Part shown: one piece after another, positions 20,061-33,599 of the stretch
How the letters are laid out: every line of letters begins with the position of its first letter
Numbering within the stretch: the first letter of the stretch is position 1
NCBI GenBank assembly: GCA_037975125.1
Contig: CM075858.1
Location: 67,556,140 to 67,620,139, forward strand
DNA: 64,000 nucleotides
Origin: Latrodectus hesperus
Taxonomy: Eukaryota > Arthropoda > Arachnida > Araneae > Theridiidae
Direction of reading: 5' to 3'
The notes under the pieces: generated by a model
What the model was told of the DNA's origin: nothing
Seen by the model: the letters and a program-made list of their open reading frames with translations, nothing else
Database searches by the model: none
Made by a program: the position numbers and the translations under genes

Positions 20061-20739
20061 GCCTCTTTTAATGACAATACAATCGGTTGAATGAATTGAT
20101 TTTTAGAGAAGAGGCTTCAAGAAAGCAACTTTGTCGTGATTGTTTCTGTTGTAATTCGGAAAAAAAATATTACAAGTTCGGCTTGATTAAATGCATATGC
20201 CAAGTATAAACATAAATTTTAGAGACACTTTCAGCCCGATGATCACATCCGGTCTTGGCTCAGATAGTTATGGTGTTGGTTAGTTTTTATTGTAAAAAAA
20301 CATAACTATGTGTTATAATCATCGTCGTAACTTTAAAAGGAACTTAGGATTTATCCCCGTCATTCATTTTTACTACAAAAATTTGTCGCCAAATGTAAAT
20401 TATAATATTTCAGAACATGAGGAAAAAGATGTGTTCTCAAATGTAAATTTTAATTTATTTTAAAAGCAATAGGGAAAAATACATTTAACTTATATATTGA
20501 TACTTCTGTTTTATCCCTTCAACTCTATTCACATCAAAAAAATATATATGTAGCCAAATGTTACAAGTAATGATAATTTTTTCGAAAATGTTAACAAAAA
20601 AGTATACTTTTTGAATTTATAATCTTCATTGAAACAAATAGAAAAAAACGTTATTTTTATCTCAAACTCCGATTCTTTAAACATAAACTAAAAATTAAAA
20701 TGAATAAAAAGAACTGAGTATAAATATAATAAAAAATAT

Positions 20740-21180
20740 GGTCACCAAACAGCAACATTTGCAGCTAAATCCGAGCATTTGGCACTTGACGTACTTTTTC
20801 GCGAAAATGGATAACGGAATAATACATTAAGTAATCTTATATATCATGGAAACAAATGGATAACAGTTTTATTTTCTATTATTATTTTTCATTTTATTTA
20901 TTTCTTATTTTTCTTATTTTTTAATAATAAATTCAAAATTTGCTTGTTCTAAAGGTAAAAATTATAAAATAGGAACTCAAATAAAAATAAATTTATTTCA
21001 ATTCAAATAATTCAGTGAAAAAATAAAATAAAAATAAATTTATTTTATTTTTTCACTGAATTAAGTTTTTATTTTATATTTTTATAAAACCTGAATGGGA
21101 TCAATAAACAGCAGCATTTGTCGCTAAATTGCAATATTTCGTGCAATACATTTTCGCAGAAATGGTCGTCGAGATGATAC
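20740..21180. repeat. Two diverged copies of a CAGCAACATTTG...GCTAAAT repeat
   Basis: ACAGCAACATTTGCAGCTAA (about 20750) and ACAGCAGCATTTGTCGCTAA (about 21111), each followed about 40 bases later by TTTTCGCGAAAATGG or TTTTCGCAGAAATGG. The spacing is about 362 bases. A third relative, TTGCTGCATTTGACGACA with GCAAAAATGGTCGATGAGAT, is at 58050-58105. Confidence 0.65.
21009..21062. repeat. 54-bp near-palindrome, 24-bp perfect arms
   Basis: AATTCAGTGAAAAAATAAAA continues to a 24-base arm at 21009-21032. Its exact reverse complement is at 21039-21062, with a 6-base centre. Confidence 0.95.
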
Positions 21181-23312
21181 TTAAAAGCTTTATTAACATT
21201 ACTTATGGATATTTAGTTCATACATTCAAGACATTTCCAATACATTTTCGATAAACTTTTACTTTATTTTTAATTCACTTATTATAAATAAAAAAACCAC
21301 AAACTTTAAAAAAATGGGAGAAAATTTAATTAATTTAAACAATTAATTGTCGGACACTGAGCTGCATGTCACTAAATGACAATAAATAATAAAATAAAAT
21401 GCTCTGCGCATTCAAATAGCTTACGGCCTTTGATTTGCACAATAAACTGAAAAATGAAAGCATAAGCGTTTCTTTCATTTTACCTAATTCTTAATTTATA
21501 TAATTTAGGAAATTTGTGTCTCTACTTAAATTGTCCTACAGTATAAATTTTGATAAATAAATGAAAAATCAAGAATGAAAATTTACCTTTCATATTCCTA
21601 CAATACCTACAACTGCTTTGCAAATTGCGTTTAACTTAATAAGGCTTTCTAACAGAAATTGCTTTTTTATAACAGACATTTTTAATAAAGCCTATCACTC
21701 ATTGTTCTTTTTTAATCCGATAACTTCGAAATACAATCATAGGTGTTCAGCAGAAATTGCCTTGAACTCCCAATGGATAATTGCTACCACTTCAGTTAAT
21801 GTTCGAGCATCACTTTTTCTTCCATCTCTATTTCGAAACAGCTTCATTTTTGAGGGGTTATTTACCTAAGAAATTATTTTCAGCAGCTTATAAAACTCAA
21901 GAAATTATGCTGGGTACTTTGTGTATTTGCCCAGTTACCTGTTCTTAGCAAAAAGAGAGGACGGCTCTCAAACCGGAACTAATTTCCGGTGGTAAAAAGC
22001 TTAGGTAAAGATATTGCCTCTTCTTAAGGAGATGTTTTAATCAGGCCTCAAGATATTTGACTTTATGTGGAAATAAAGAGGCTTGCTTGAAAAAGAGGCA
22101 ATGAGACAAAGAGTTTGTCACTTTGTGTGCCAACCAATCTTTCGGGGTTAGGAAATTATGAGCTTGCTTTTTTTTTCCTTGCAGAGTAGGACCCAAAGTA
22201 ATTCGTCTAGTGATTTGAGAGAACCTTACCAGAAATACCCCTCCGGTAATAATTGCTTTAATTCTATTTGGAGATCTTCTCCCTTTGCGCTGGTCAATTA
22301 TTGTCAGTAAGAATATGAATTATTATCTAATCCTCGTGAAAAATGCTTTTTAGCAGACTTTGTAGAAACAATATAAGGAAAAAACAGATTAATAAAAAAG
22401 TTTCGGAAAAGTTAATATTATTGCAATTCTGGTATTATATTGTTGTCAATATTTAGTGGAGATAATGTTTCTTATGTAAATAATCAAATAAAACATCCAA
22501 CTTGAAAAAGTAAATAAATTAAATAAAAATGAGAAAATTACAGTGAAATAGTGATATATTTTAAAATTTATATAAACAGACTTTGAAAGTTTGAGTTGAA
22601 TTAAGAGTAATTTATTCAAAATATCCCCAAATCATCTACAATGGATCCTTTTACCCGTTAGCCTTGAAGTGGAAATGAGATGGATGAAACCTTGGCAAAG
22701 GAGTTAAATTTAAAGGTCTTAACATTCCATACCCTTAATTTTTTGGAAATATGCTCAAAAGTCAAATCTACCATTGTTTAATCTTGGTGTTTTCCCCCAG
22801 CTTATGACTGGTTTGGTGGTTGCAACAAGGGGGTGCTGTCACAGTTTTTGAAGTAGTCGAGTACAGCAGATAACTTTGTTAAGACTCATTTGTCGACACA
22901 TGGAATGTCTTAGAATTTATTAAAGAAACAAGCCATGTGGAAAAAATACGAAACTTTTTGACTTCTTTTAATCAAGTCATGGATCTGCTAGTCTGATGGC
23001 TAACCAGATTGGATAAAAAATATCAACAACAAATACCCTAGAATCCCTCTTCCTTTCACTTCTTAGCTATTTCAAAATATTTGTAATCCATCCATCCATT
23101 CATTTATATTTACTGATTTATTGTTTAGATAATGAGAGAAAGACTGATAATGCTATAAGGGAATTTTAACTATAGATAAAGCATTCAAATGATTGAATTC
23201 AACACTTAAGTTTTAATTAAAATTATAGATCACATTTCTATATTTCTTAGAGAAAAATATTATATATATATATATATGTTTAATTATTTACACATTTTTG
23301 ATTGCAATAAAA

Positions 23313-23356
23313 TTTAAGTTATAATTAAACTAAGTTTAAGTTATAATTAAACTAAG
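23313..23356. repeat. 22-bp unit repeated twice in tandem
   Basis: Two exact adjacent copies of a 22-base unit starting TTTAAGTTATAATTAA (23313-23334 and 23335-23356). Confidence 0.95.
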
Positions 23357-23520
23357 GGAAAGTGTTATTTAATATATGATGTTTTTTGCATAAATTAAAA
23401 AGGATTAAAAAAACATGGCTAATGTGAAAAAAATGTGTTTCAATTTAATCCTTTTCAAAAGTTGTATATATTAACATCAAAAAAAATTACACTTTTTTGT
23501 AATAATTTAGATTTTGGTAA

Positions 23521-23659
<139 letters not shown>

Positions 23660-26600
23660 CTGTGAACATTGTTGATCTCATGAATTTTAAATTTTGAAAT
23701 TTTAAAAAATAATAATTTAGAAGTGGTTGCATTAAAATGTTGATGTTACCTTTCTAGAGATCTCTAAATTAAAATTCAAAATAAAATAAAAAAAAGAGAA
23801 TCTTTACATAAAATAATTAATTTCCAGTTTCCATTCACAACTAGAAAATACATCATTCTTTCTAATTTTCCTGTACCTTTTTCAATATACTTTTTCAATT
23901 TTTCCATTTCATGAAATCATTCGCAATACGTAAAATCATATTTATTAAAATATTATTTTGTGTATCTTAATTGATATAATGCAGACTGTTTTAGAGCTAA
24001 AATTCTTAAAATAAAATTACTGAACTGTAAAAAATTAGAATTTTATAAGCTATTTTTTTCATTTACTTTTTTAAATAAAAAATCACACAACAGTACAATA
24101 TTTCATTTTATGAAATGATATTAATATTATAATCCCTCAAATAATACATCATTTTATGTCATAGAAAATAAGAAACTTTAGAACTGAAAATTCAATTTTA
24201 AATCACAAATCAAAAAAACCTTTTATTTTCTTATCCATTTACTTTTAAACACCATTTAACAAAACGGATCATTCTTTCCCTTTATGAACCGATATACTTC
24301 ATGAACGAAATAAAACTGTTCATGCTATTTGTCATCATCATTTAAAAGCATCTTGTTTCTTTTATTTGTGGAAACTCCCCTTCATGATCGAAAGATCAAA
24401 ACACTTGTGAAACTACTTAACACCGCGTTTCTTTTACATATGCGTTATTTATTCCCAACCTCAATAAAATTCTGAGAAGAAACGGAATGAAAATAAAATA
24501 AATGAGCAATGAATAAAAGAGCAAAAATGAAACTGTAACCGTGAGGTATGAACACATCGATTCCACTTTAATACATTCGAAAACAAAACAACAAAAAAAA
24601 TCGCTTTTATGACATAAGTTACACCTCAAGGGAAAAATTAATTTGAATGAAACGGCTCTTCAATTGCGAAGAATCGTGAAAGATTTCTTCACAGAACCGA
24701 CAATTGTTATTCATTTTTTATTTTTACATTTAAGTTTGTTTTTTTTTAAATTTTTTTCGCTCATTTAATTTTGTGTGTGTGCAACATTTGTCTTTCTAGA
24801 TATTTTTTCTCTAAGCAACAAACAAAAAGATATTTTAATTCAAATGATGTTAGTTCCCTCTTAAGTAAAATCATATAGAGAATTGAGAAATATGCAAAAG
24901 ATTTCTTGTTTCTGAATTTAAAATTTTTTTATTGTTTTTTTATTTTTTATTGTTGATAGATGATTCAGATTCGTAGAGAAAATGGAGTGTCATTTAAGTT
25001 GCTTAATTTAAAGACCGGAAATTATTTGAAGCATTTGTTGGTGCATTATCTGAAAATATATATTTATTTAATTCTTTTTGTCCAATTTTTTCCTTTTGAC
25101 AAAATAATAAATGCGCAAAATGTTTTCGTTCAGTAAAAATATTTATATTTAGTAAAATAAATAAGAAAAGATTCATATCAAATATTTAGAATTTCTTGAA
25201 GCAATACTTTCAAGCAATATAATCTACTTGATTTCAAAGGATTTAAATCTGATGATAAACTACCTCGAAATTGAATACTGCTAATTTTAATAATATTTTT
25301 AATTAAAACTAATGGTTGTGCATATAAAATATTGAAAATGATCCATTTAAGATATAAAACATTTTTTTTCTTAATAGTAAAAAACCTTCTTCCATAAAAA
25401 AATAAATGATAAAAAGAATGTATAGATCAACAGGTAGAAGCTCAATTTAATAAATGGTAATTTATAAACTACTATGAAAAATTCTGACATGTGTGGAATA
25501 AAATTATTGTGAAAATTAGTGAAAAATAATAAAATACAACTATTAATGTAAATTTATGTTACTTATAAATTTTCAATTCATGAATATGAAAATGGGGGAT
25601 TATTCATTTTTATGTCAAAACCTGTTTCATATATACTAGAAAATGAAATTCTTCAAAAACAGAAATGACTGAAAGAATTAGCCTTATTAATAACAGAAAA
25701 GTCAAAGCAGTTAAAAGAAAATTCCCGACTCATTATAACCCTTTTCGTTAGGTCTCACTGTTTAGGAATTCGGTCATCTACGAACTGGCAGAAGAAGAAG
25801 CAACAAGTTGCCTCTACCTTGAATTCTTACTAACTAGAATTCATACTTCTGAAACAATTTATATAAAACGTAGGCTCTGATAAAAACAAACGCAAAATTA
25901 TAGCCACCGCAAACTGTATACCATCGACAAATGTATTCAAAATGAAATCAATGATAATCGAGGAGGGGTAGAATTAAATACCAAAACATATACGAGTAAA
26001 ATTTTTTGGAAATTTACGTTATAGTGGATCGTCATAATTCACAGTTCAAGAATTCACAGTTTCCTAAGAAGACACTTAGACAATATTTAAATACAAAGGT
26101 AGGGGGAAATTCTACAGTTCATTCCCTTCATGAATTTACCATGTAATTTCAAGTACCACACTGTGTATGGCAACGAAGCTTCAACCAAAATACGTGACTA
26201 GGTGGCATGAATATGTACAGGATTTAGTAACCTTTTGTGAGGAGCAGTTTGTGAGGGATGACCAATCAGTATTATTAACCCTTAAAAATTTATACAGATG
26301 TAGACTAACGTCATATATTTAAAACCCCATATCTCTTTATGTAGTAACGTTTGCATTTTTTTAAAATTTTACCAAACTCCTTTTTACTGTTCCGAATGAA
26401 AATGGAATCTTTGGCAGTTTATTACTTTATCGGTGAATATTTTCTTTGTTCACACACTGAGCATAATTTCATTTCGGAGCGTGTTTCTAACGACGATTAT
26501 TTATATAAAAAAATAATAGAAATATTTGAAAAAAATTTGTTTTTAGGCAGAAATAAAGTAAAATGAATGAAGGTTTATATCTTTAGATATATTGATAATT

Positions 26601-27061
26601 TTTTCCAAGAAAAACGTAGCTATGCAATTTAAACATTTTACGATGCAAAAATACATATTTTAAAATTAAAAATTTTTATTTGTCACTTTTTTTACATTTG
26701 CTACACCCATTTCCGCTTGATTTCAAGACTTATTCATTAAAAATAAAATTTTATTCTTATAATTTGTTTTACTTAATAAAAATTAGAATTTATGCATTTA
26801 AAGCTTAATCTTTAGTTCTCAATCATAGCCTTTCAATGTAATCCGCAGTCTGTAAAGATTGGAAAATTCATATACAAAAACATCTTTACAAAAATATGAA
26901 TTCATAAATTTCCTATCTTAATAGTTCACACAAACCTACCCAACTATACGAATCGAGATAATTTACCTTTATAATAATGGATCTCACTATTTTTGTAAGG
27001 CACATAGAAGGTGGATAAATGAAGTTAAGTATAACTATAGAATTCTGTATATAATTGTGTG

Positions 27062-27234
<173 letters not shown>

Positions 27235-27879
27235 AACAAAAATAAAATACGGGAAAAGGTCTTCGGATAGAAACAAAGAAAAGAGTGACGAAGTATTAGT
27301 ATTTTTGCATATACCTATAACTTTATGTGTGAAAAGTAGCATTTTTGTGATGTAAAAATATATTTTTGAAAATTAGAAGAAAATTCTCGTGGGAATTTTT
27401 TCTTACTTTTTCATTAAGTATACCTGTTTCGAGTTTTACTCATTATAAAAGATTCCTCCATTTAAGGGGTAAAACTTCGTTCCCTGTTTTCATATAGTTT
27501 TTTCCTCATTTGCTTCTAAGTACTTGGTTACATATAGTGTGTGCACTTCCATTGTGGAATTTCATAATTCTACTTGCGATCAACATTGCTGCATACATTA
27601 TTTATTTACATTACTGCTTTGAAGATATTTGTAAAATTATGCACATATTGAAATTTAAACACGTTTTAATTGAAGTGAATTGGATTAAATTTTCTGAAAT
27701 GGTGAATTTTCACGTAGTATACCACACAAATTATAAAAAGTTGAAATTGCTTGGTGATAGTTCCTGGGTTACACATACGCTCCAAATGTCATGAAATCAT
27801 GAGAAATTTGATATTAAGACGATGTGTTTTCCATTATGGTCATTTACCATGTTTATAAAGTTTAATTCTAGGAAAAAGG

Positions 27880-28520
27880 ACTCTTTAAATTCGCAGGCCA
27901 TAAAGTCAGGGGTGTAATCATTCATCAAACTTAATGAATATTTTTAGTTGCCCAAAGTGGCGCATGTGCAAAGTCGTTGAGAATTTTTTAAAGGGGGCAA
28001 GTTGGGTAGAGAGAGGGAGGTCCGAGTGATTTAAAACTGATAGACAATAGCTTCACAGCTTCTGATAATAATCCAAAAGAAAGCTCATTTTTTTCACACT
28101 TTTCTCGTGCAGCTTCTTTAAATCTTTCGCGTAGGTATCTCTTGTCTGGTCCAGGAATATTAATTAGTCCACTATAACAAAGGAAAATGTTCCAGGGCAG
28201 TGGGGGAAGAAGCTTATCCATTTTAATTACTAACCCTGGGCAAAAATAATCTCGGTGTTTTGTTCCTCCGACAGTTGCTGTTGACGGGCTGCTGATGCCA
28301 ACGTTCAAGTGAGCAATTTCCCATCTTTTTTTTATCCTCCAGCAACCTGATCTCAGTTAGAGAAGAGTAGAGATGTTTTTTCGCTTCTGCAACTCCATAA
28401 CCTTTTGTATCGGTTTTACTAATTTTTTCTCGCGCTCTTTCGAAAATACGATCCAGAGCCGTGGCAAGAACAAAGGGAAGTGCTTAAAGTAGCTTTTGTA
28501 AAGTATCTTTGGCAGGTGTT
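27880..28520. other. GC-enriched island in dac intron B-C
   Basis: Contains an open - strand frame (27988-28308) with no family motif, and mixed-composition DNA. I see no splice-consistent exon. Candidate regulatory or old repeat sequence. Confidence 0.25.
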
Positions 28521-29262
28521 TATAAGTAAGAGTTCCAAGATGGAGTGTCTATAACTTTTTGACATGTAGTTCGTTTTTTTTCCGTTTTAGATTTTAAATG
28601 ATGATTATGAGTGGACTTTTGTTTTCAGATAATGAAGGTTATACAGTTTTTTTCTTACACCCTTTCTTCACAATATCTTCTTAAGAGTGTTCGCCTACTG
28701 ATATGACATACGGTGAAAGATAAATTATTTTTCCAAAAAATGAGTTTGTCAGATTATTTTGTTTTTGGACCGCTCTGTTTATTTTGAGTTATAAATAACT
28801 TCTCAAAGGTGCAATCAAAGATAACATTTTTTTAAAGAATTTTTCCACTTTGTTCATATTTTGTAAAATAAAATAATTTGTTCTTACCAAACTCTTATCA
28901 TCAAGATAATTAGTTTTTTCTTCTAATTATATTTTATAAGAATATTCTGAAAATATTTTGATAATCAGTTATTTGTCACTGTTAATATCAACAAATAATT
29001 CTTTTATAGTCCCTCTTAAACAATTGAATATTAAAATCCTCATAGTCAATAGTGATTGAATATAAGAAATCATTAAATTTATTTTTATTGAATTCAGTTG
29101 TTCTCGATTAAATGATTAGTCTGCAACAAATTGAACCCTATGCTAAAATTTATGTCATTCAATTTAATTTCAGATTACATGTATGTTTTAACTTTACTGT
29201 GGTTATCATCCAAACTATGATGCTTGCAATATTTCAAATTTTCCTAGAATTTGTTCATAATA

Positions 29263-29400
29263 AATATTTATGAGACCATCAATAATATTATGTAAGCATT
29301 TTAAAATACATATTTAGGAGACCATCAATAATATGTAAACTTTTTTTATGATGTAAACATTTTTTATACATATTTATGAGGTTATAAATAATATTATATA
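29263..29400. repeat. Degenerate tandem repeat, three copies
   Basis: ATATTTATGAGACCATCAAT at about 29264, CATATTTAGGAGACCATCAA at about 29309, and a more diverged CATATTTATGAGGTTATAAA at about 29369, each followed by AATATTAT-like sequence. Confidence 0.8.
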
Positions 29401-29639
29401 AAAAAAAAACTTTCTCATTAAAGTTATTTGTAGTGTTTGCTTTTTAATTTTGAGTTCTTAATTTGATTTTTACTTCTTAAATCTTAAAATTTATTGCAAT
29501 TAGATCCGTTAATTATTTAACTTTAAATTAAATAACGTTAATTAAACTTTATTAAATAACATTAATTAAACTTTTAAAGTGAATGATGTTATTTTTGGAA
29601 TAAAAATTGATTAATAAAATATTTTCTCCCGATGCCAAT

Positions 29640-31300
29640 AAAGATTTTCACCTTTCTTCAAATTAGGGAAGAAAATAATGGCAATTTAAGTAGCAGAGCA
29701 CCCAGTGGGTGGTCTAACACCACCCCCAAAGTAAATTGAGTCTTTGTAATTCAGAAGCAGAGAACACACCAGAAGCATCATTTCACATGGAGAACATTGC
29801 GGTCATAGCCTATTTTACGTGCTTCAGCCGCCATTAGAGAATATGATGAAACTTCGTGTATGACCGGAATTGAGTTTACTATTATTAATGATAACGACGC
29901 GCTTTTCAAACTGACTATTAGTAAAATAGTACAAATCTATAACTGATGGATTGAAGGATTTATTAAATATATGCGTTCTTTGCTTTAAATTTAATTAAGT
30001 CGAATGTGCTAGCTTGAGATAAGATTATCATAGTGTCTTTGCAGAGGTTATTTACTGTCCTTTCAAAGTTTCTACGAGAAAGTGTTCTCTCGGGGAGACT
30101 TTCAATTGCTTGTGTACCGGAAAGCTAGTGGACCAAAAAGTTTTCCTTTTTGCTGTGAGGCAAGAAATATTTATTCTTGGGAGCAAACAAGAACTTCTTC
30201 CATCGCAATCGAAAACTTTTCGCCGGCAAGATTCATTGTAGCGTTGAAGGCTTTTGCACTTGGCAGCGATGGAAACCAATTTACGGAAATGAACATTGGA
30301 TGAGAAAGGCAAGCACATCTTCTTCAGTATTCAAAAGGGTGTGAAACATTTCACTTTCCATGCAGCGAAACCCCTTCTAATTCCTCTCTCTTCATCATCA
30401 TCAGCCTCTCGTTATTAATTCCTTCTAACGATCTCCGAACTTGGAGTTGTCACTCCCGGAACAACCAGGGAGTTGCTTCCAAAAGGAAAATATTCTTGTG
30501 CACCTGGCTCATTCTTGAATCATCTGCCTTCTTCGCTTGCTTGAGCCCGTGAAGAGGGTCTGCAAGCAAAAGAGGTTGAGTATTAATCACGGCAGAAGAA
30601 GATAAAAGGGGGTGCGTCATGGTGTGGGGATGCTGCAGAAAAGTTTTCCATCTTGTTTTGCACTGGGGAAGGTTTTGGTTTATCTTTGCCTCCAATGGAG
30701 CACGGTTCACCGGTGGCGTTATGAAATTTTCAATATGAACACAGACGCACCAACTTCTGGTAGAGTGGTTTAGGATTTGCAATTAGCGTGAATGGGTTGG
30801 TGGAAAGATGGGAGGGTGGTTGCGGAGGAGTTGGATTTCCTCGATCCCTCCCTCCCCCTCCACACAACGCATTTTTCCTCGTGCTGTTTGGAAGGTTGTG
30901 TTGCATGTGTTCACCCCCTTCTTCTCCGATTGCTGGTGACTTTCACCGGAGGTTTAATGCAGTTAGCGCTTTTCGCCTTTTGGAAAAGTTGATTAACTTC
31001 AACTGTCATCGGTGTTGGGAAGCTTCGAACAGAATATCTTTTCAAAAGTGCAATAACTCGCGAGAAAATCTTTAATCCTTTTCCGCGTCCTTTCATGCGA
31101 GATTAAGTCCGCATTTTCTGATTCCCCGTTCCACTTTTGATATATTTTTTTCTGCTCCTGAAATATGGGAACGAATTCCTAGATATGTTGATTCCCCACT
31201 TGCTTAAATTCTAAGCCCACTCTCTGACTTTAATTCCTTCCCGTTGCCCCATCATAATAGATTTAAGACGCTAATTATTTAGCCTCACTTTCATAAACTT
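29640..31300. other. Largest GC-enriched block in dac intron B-C (about 1.6 kb)
   Basis: The left edge carries a dispersed-repeat copy and a GC hairpin GGGTGGTCTAACACCACCC (29707-29725). The remainder is mixed-composition DNA with several unremarkable open frames in both strands (30052-31096) that overlap one another and show no family motifs. A cluster of enhancers is a plausible explanation but not shown. Confidence 0.35.
29690..29850 (+). repeat. Dispersed repeat family 1, copy a
   Basis: Contains CATCATTTCACATGGAGAAC and CCTATTTTACGTGC. These match, in reverse complement and with divergence, the copies at 51975-52165 and 52945-53085. Family not recognised. Strand is set arbitrarily by this copy. 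Confidence 0.7.
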
Positions 31301-31640
31301 TCGCGGATCGTATTTTTTAACGAATATTTGAAATGTATAATATAACAGTTACAAATAAAATACCGCTCACAAAACATAAATACTCACGAATAATACTGCG
31401 ATTTTTTTTACATATTTCTTTCAAATATATTTGCTATCACAAAATTTGGTATTATATATGTATATATATATATACATATAATATTTCAAGAATAACTTTT
31501 AAAACTGAGATATTATAAATAAAGACTAAAGAGTAATATTTGCTCAGTTCGACTGAAAACAATTAGAAGAAAACTTTTTTTAACAAAATCGAATACAAAA
31601 GTGCTTGTATGTGTATATATGTACTAAATTTACACTAAGA

Positions 31641-31710
31641 TTAATACTAATCGAATAAGTTTTGTTAAATATAGCCTATTTAACTAAGAACTTATTCGAT
31701 TAATATTATT
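31641..31710. other. 70-nt imperfect hairpin, miRNA-precursor-like shape
   Basis: TAATCGAATAAGTT (31648-31661) pairs perfectly with AACTTATTCGATTA (31689-31702), and the stem extends outward to about 22 pairs with two mismatches. Inside, after a 2x4 internal loop, GTTAAATA (31664-31671) pairs with TATTTAAC (31677-31684) around a 5-nt loop. Expression unknown; it may equally be a chance or transposon-derived foldback. Confidence 0.5.
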
Positions 31711-32379
31711 TAGAGGAATTTCTAAGTTATTTTCTGTATTTTGAACCTCATCTGCATATAAGAGATTCAATACAAAACAGAAAAGAAGATTTATAACTAT
31801 AATGAGCTTCGCATTTATGCTAAAGACGGACAATTTCAACTATTCTTTTAAAAAATTATTTGAAATTATCTTTACATCGAATTTCTTGTCTCTCATTTAC
31901 AAAATCTATTTTCCATTTTTAAATGTACACAAGTGAAAGGACATCAAATATTTTAAAGCACTTAATTTCTATGAGAAAGAAATACCTCGTACTAAATAAA
32001 TTGCTTAGAATATAAATAAGTAAGTAGGCTATATTTCATTACTATGATGACATTAATTAAGTTAATAATATTTTGTAAAATAATATAAATCTTTAACCAT
32101 AAATTTAAAAATAAAAGAACATCTTGCAGAGGAATATTTCATTTATTTCGCTAAACTTACATTTAATTACTCTTTATGTATACTAGTAGTTATTTTAATA
32201 TGCTAAATATTTAAAATTAAATCTCTCCAATAACATTCAAACAAATTCAGAAAAGCCTAATACCTTTCTTTTATTGGAAAGTGTTTTTAAGCGTCTACAT
32301 ATTAAATCCTTGTCACAAAGAAAGTTTGATAAATGTTTGTTTTCTGTTTGCGCTTTTCAGTTTCTATTGTTTAAATAAA

Positions 32380-33220
32380 GCATTAACTCATTTCACAATC
32401 AATTATCATTGGCGCTGCGCAACAAAAGTCCTGTTTCATTTAAACCCCAAAAGAAATTATGTGGAAAAGAAAAAAAGTAATGGCGAAAAAGAAACAAACA
32501 TACATAAATATAAGTATTGAAAAGATGGCGAGAAAATTGGAAACAATGCGTTCACAACCAAGAGTTACATTTATTATTGCGAAACAATACATTAACGCAT
32601 TTGGCAAAAGCTTTCGAACAACTCAACTCCGGCTTTAATTCGTCGTCTGAGCACAACAGCTCTTTTAAATAAGGGAAGCGAAAAATGAAAAATAATCGGA
32701 ACGAATTAAATGTGGTCTTTGTTTGTGAGGTTTTCGATGAAGGAAATGTAATATGCTGCTCTTTTCCCACTCACACTTAAATACGAAAATATTTTTTCCA
32801 TTTTCAATGGAATTAATCAAGTTTTTTTCCCCCATCATAGTCATTCCTTTTCCACCCATTTTGCGGCTTTATGAGTAATCAACGAACAATGGCCAAGTTC
32901 ACGTGGTGTTAGGGATTTGTGGATTTTTGATAGCTTTCTGACTCGCTGAATTGTTCATGATTCTTTGACCTAAAAGCTTGTTTATTATGGCTTTTTTTCT
33001 AATATTAACTTTCTCCAGTATGATTGATGCATCAACGTTTCCACATTTTGGCGATTTAGACTTTTCATCAACCGTCTCATTCTTGTCTTCAAAAGGCACT
33101 TAGGTGAAGGAATTTCGAGATAAGTGGAGAAACAACAAATACCAGTCGCTCTCCTTTTAAGGATCTCTTTCCCGCATCCATTAAATGAATTAAGTTTTAA
33201 TTCCAATTCCAAGGAAAAAT
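32380..33220. other. Mixed-composition block in dac intron B-C
   Basis: Several overlapping short open frames on both strands, none with recognisable motifs. No repeat structure noticed. Confidence 0.25.
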
Positions 33221-33599
33221 ATGTTTTAAAATTTTAATTATTCAATATTATTAGCCAATAATATTCAATTCCTTAATAATAGTCTGAGTTAATTTATCGA
33301 AAACCTAAAATTTATTGACTATAATAAGTCTACCTGCTTAAAATAAAGTATTTTAGGGATCTTTTACCTGTGTTATTTTTATGTAATGTTTACTCGTGTG
33401 ATTCTGAGTGACAATTCTTTACTTGTGTTTGATGAAAACATTTATCTGCATATTCCATAAATCATTCCTATAACTATAAACCTATCAATCCGTAACTTAA
33501 ATCATTCCTCGACAAAATTTTAAGAATTAAAATTTCAATTTCTTGATAACGTTTTCATTTGCAGATAAATGTAAGATGAAAATTTTCGAATGCATATTA

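Noticed and set aside
27510..27794. 94-codon frame with hydrophobic N-terminus
   Set aside because: AT-rich chance frame without splice context, codon bias or recognisable motif.
30788..31096. Three overlapping frames of 60-95 codons
   Set aside because: Overlap on both strands in a GC-enriched block is expected by chance; no motif.
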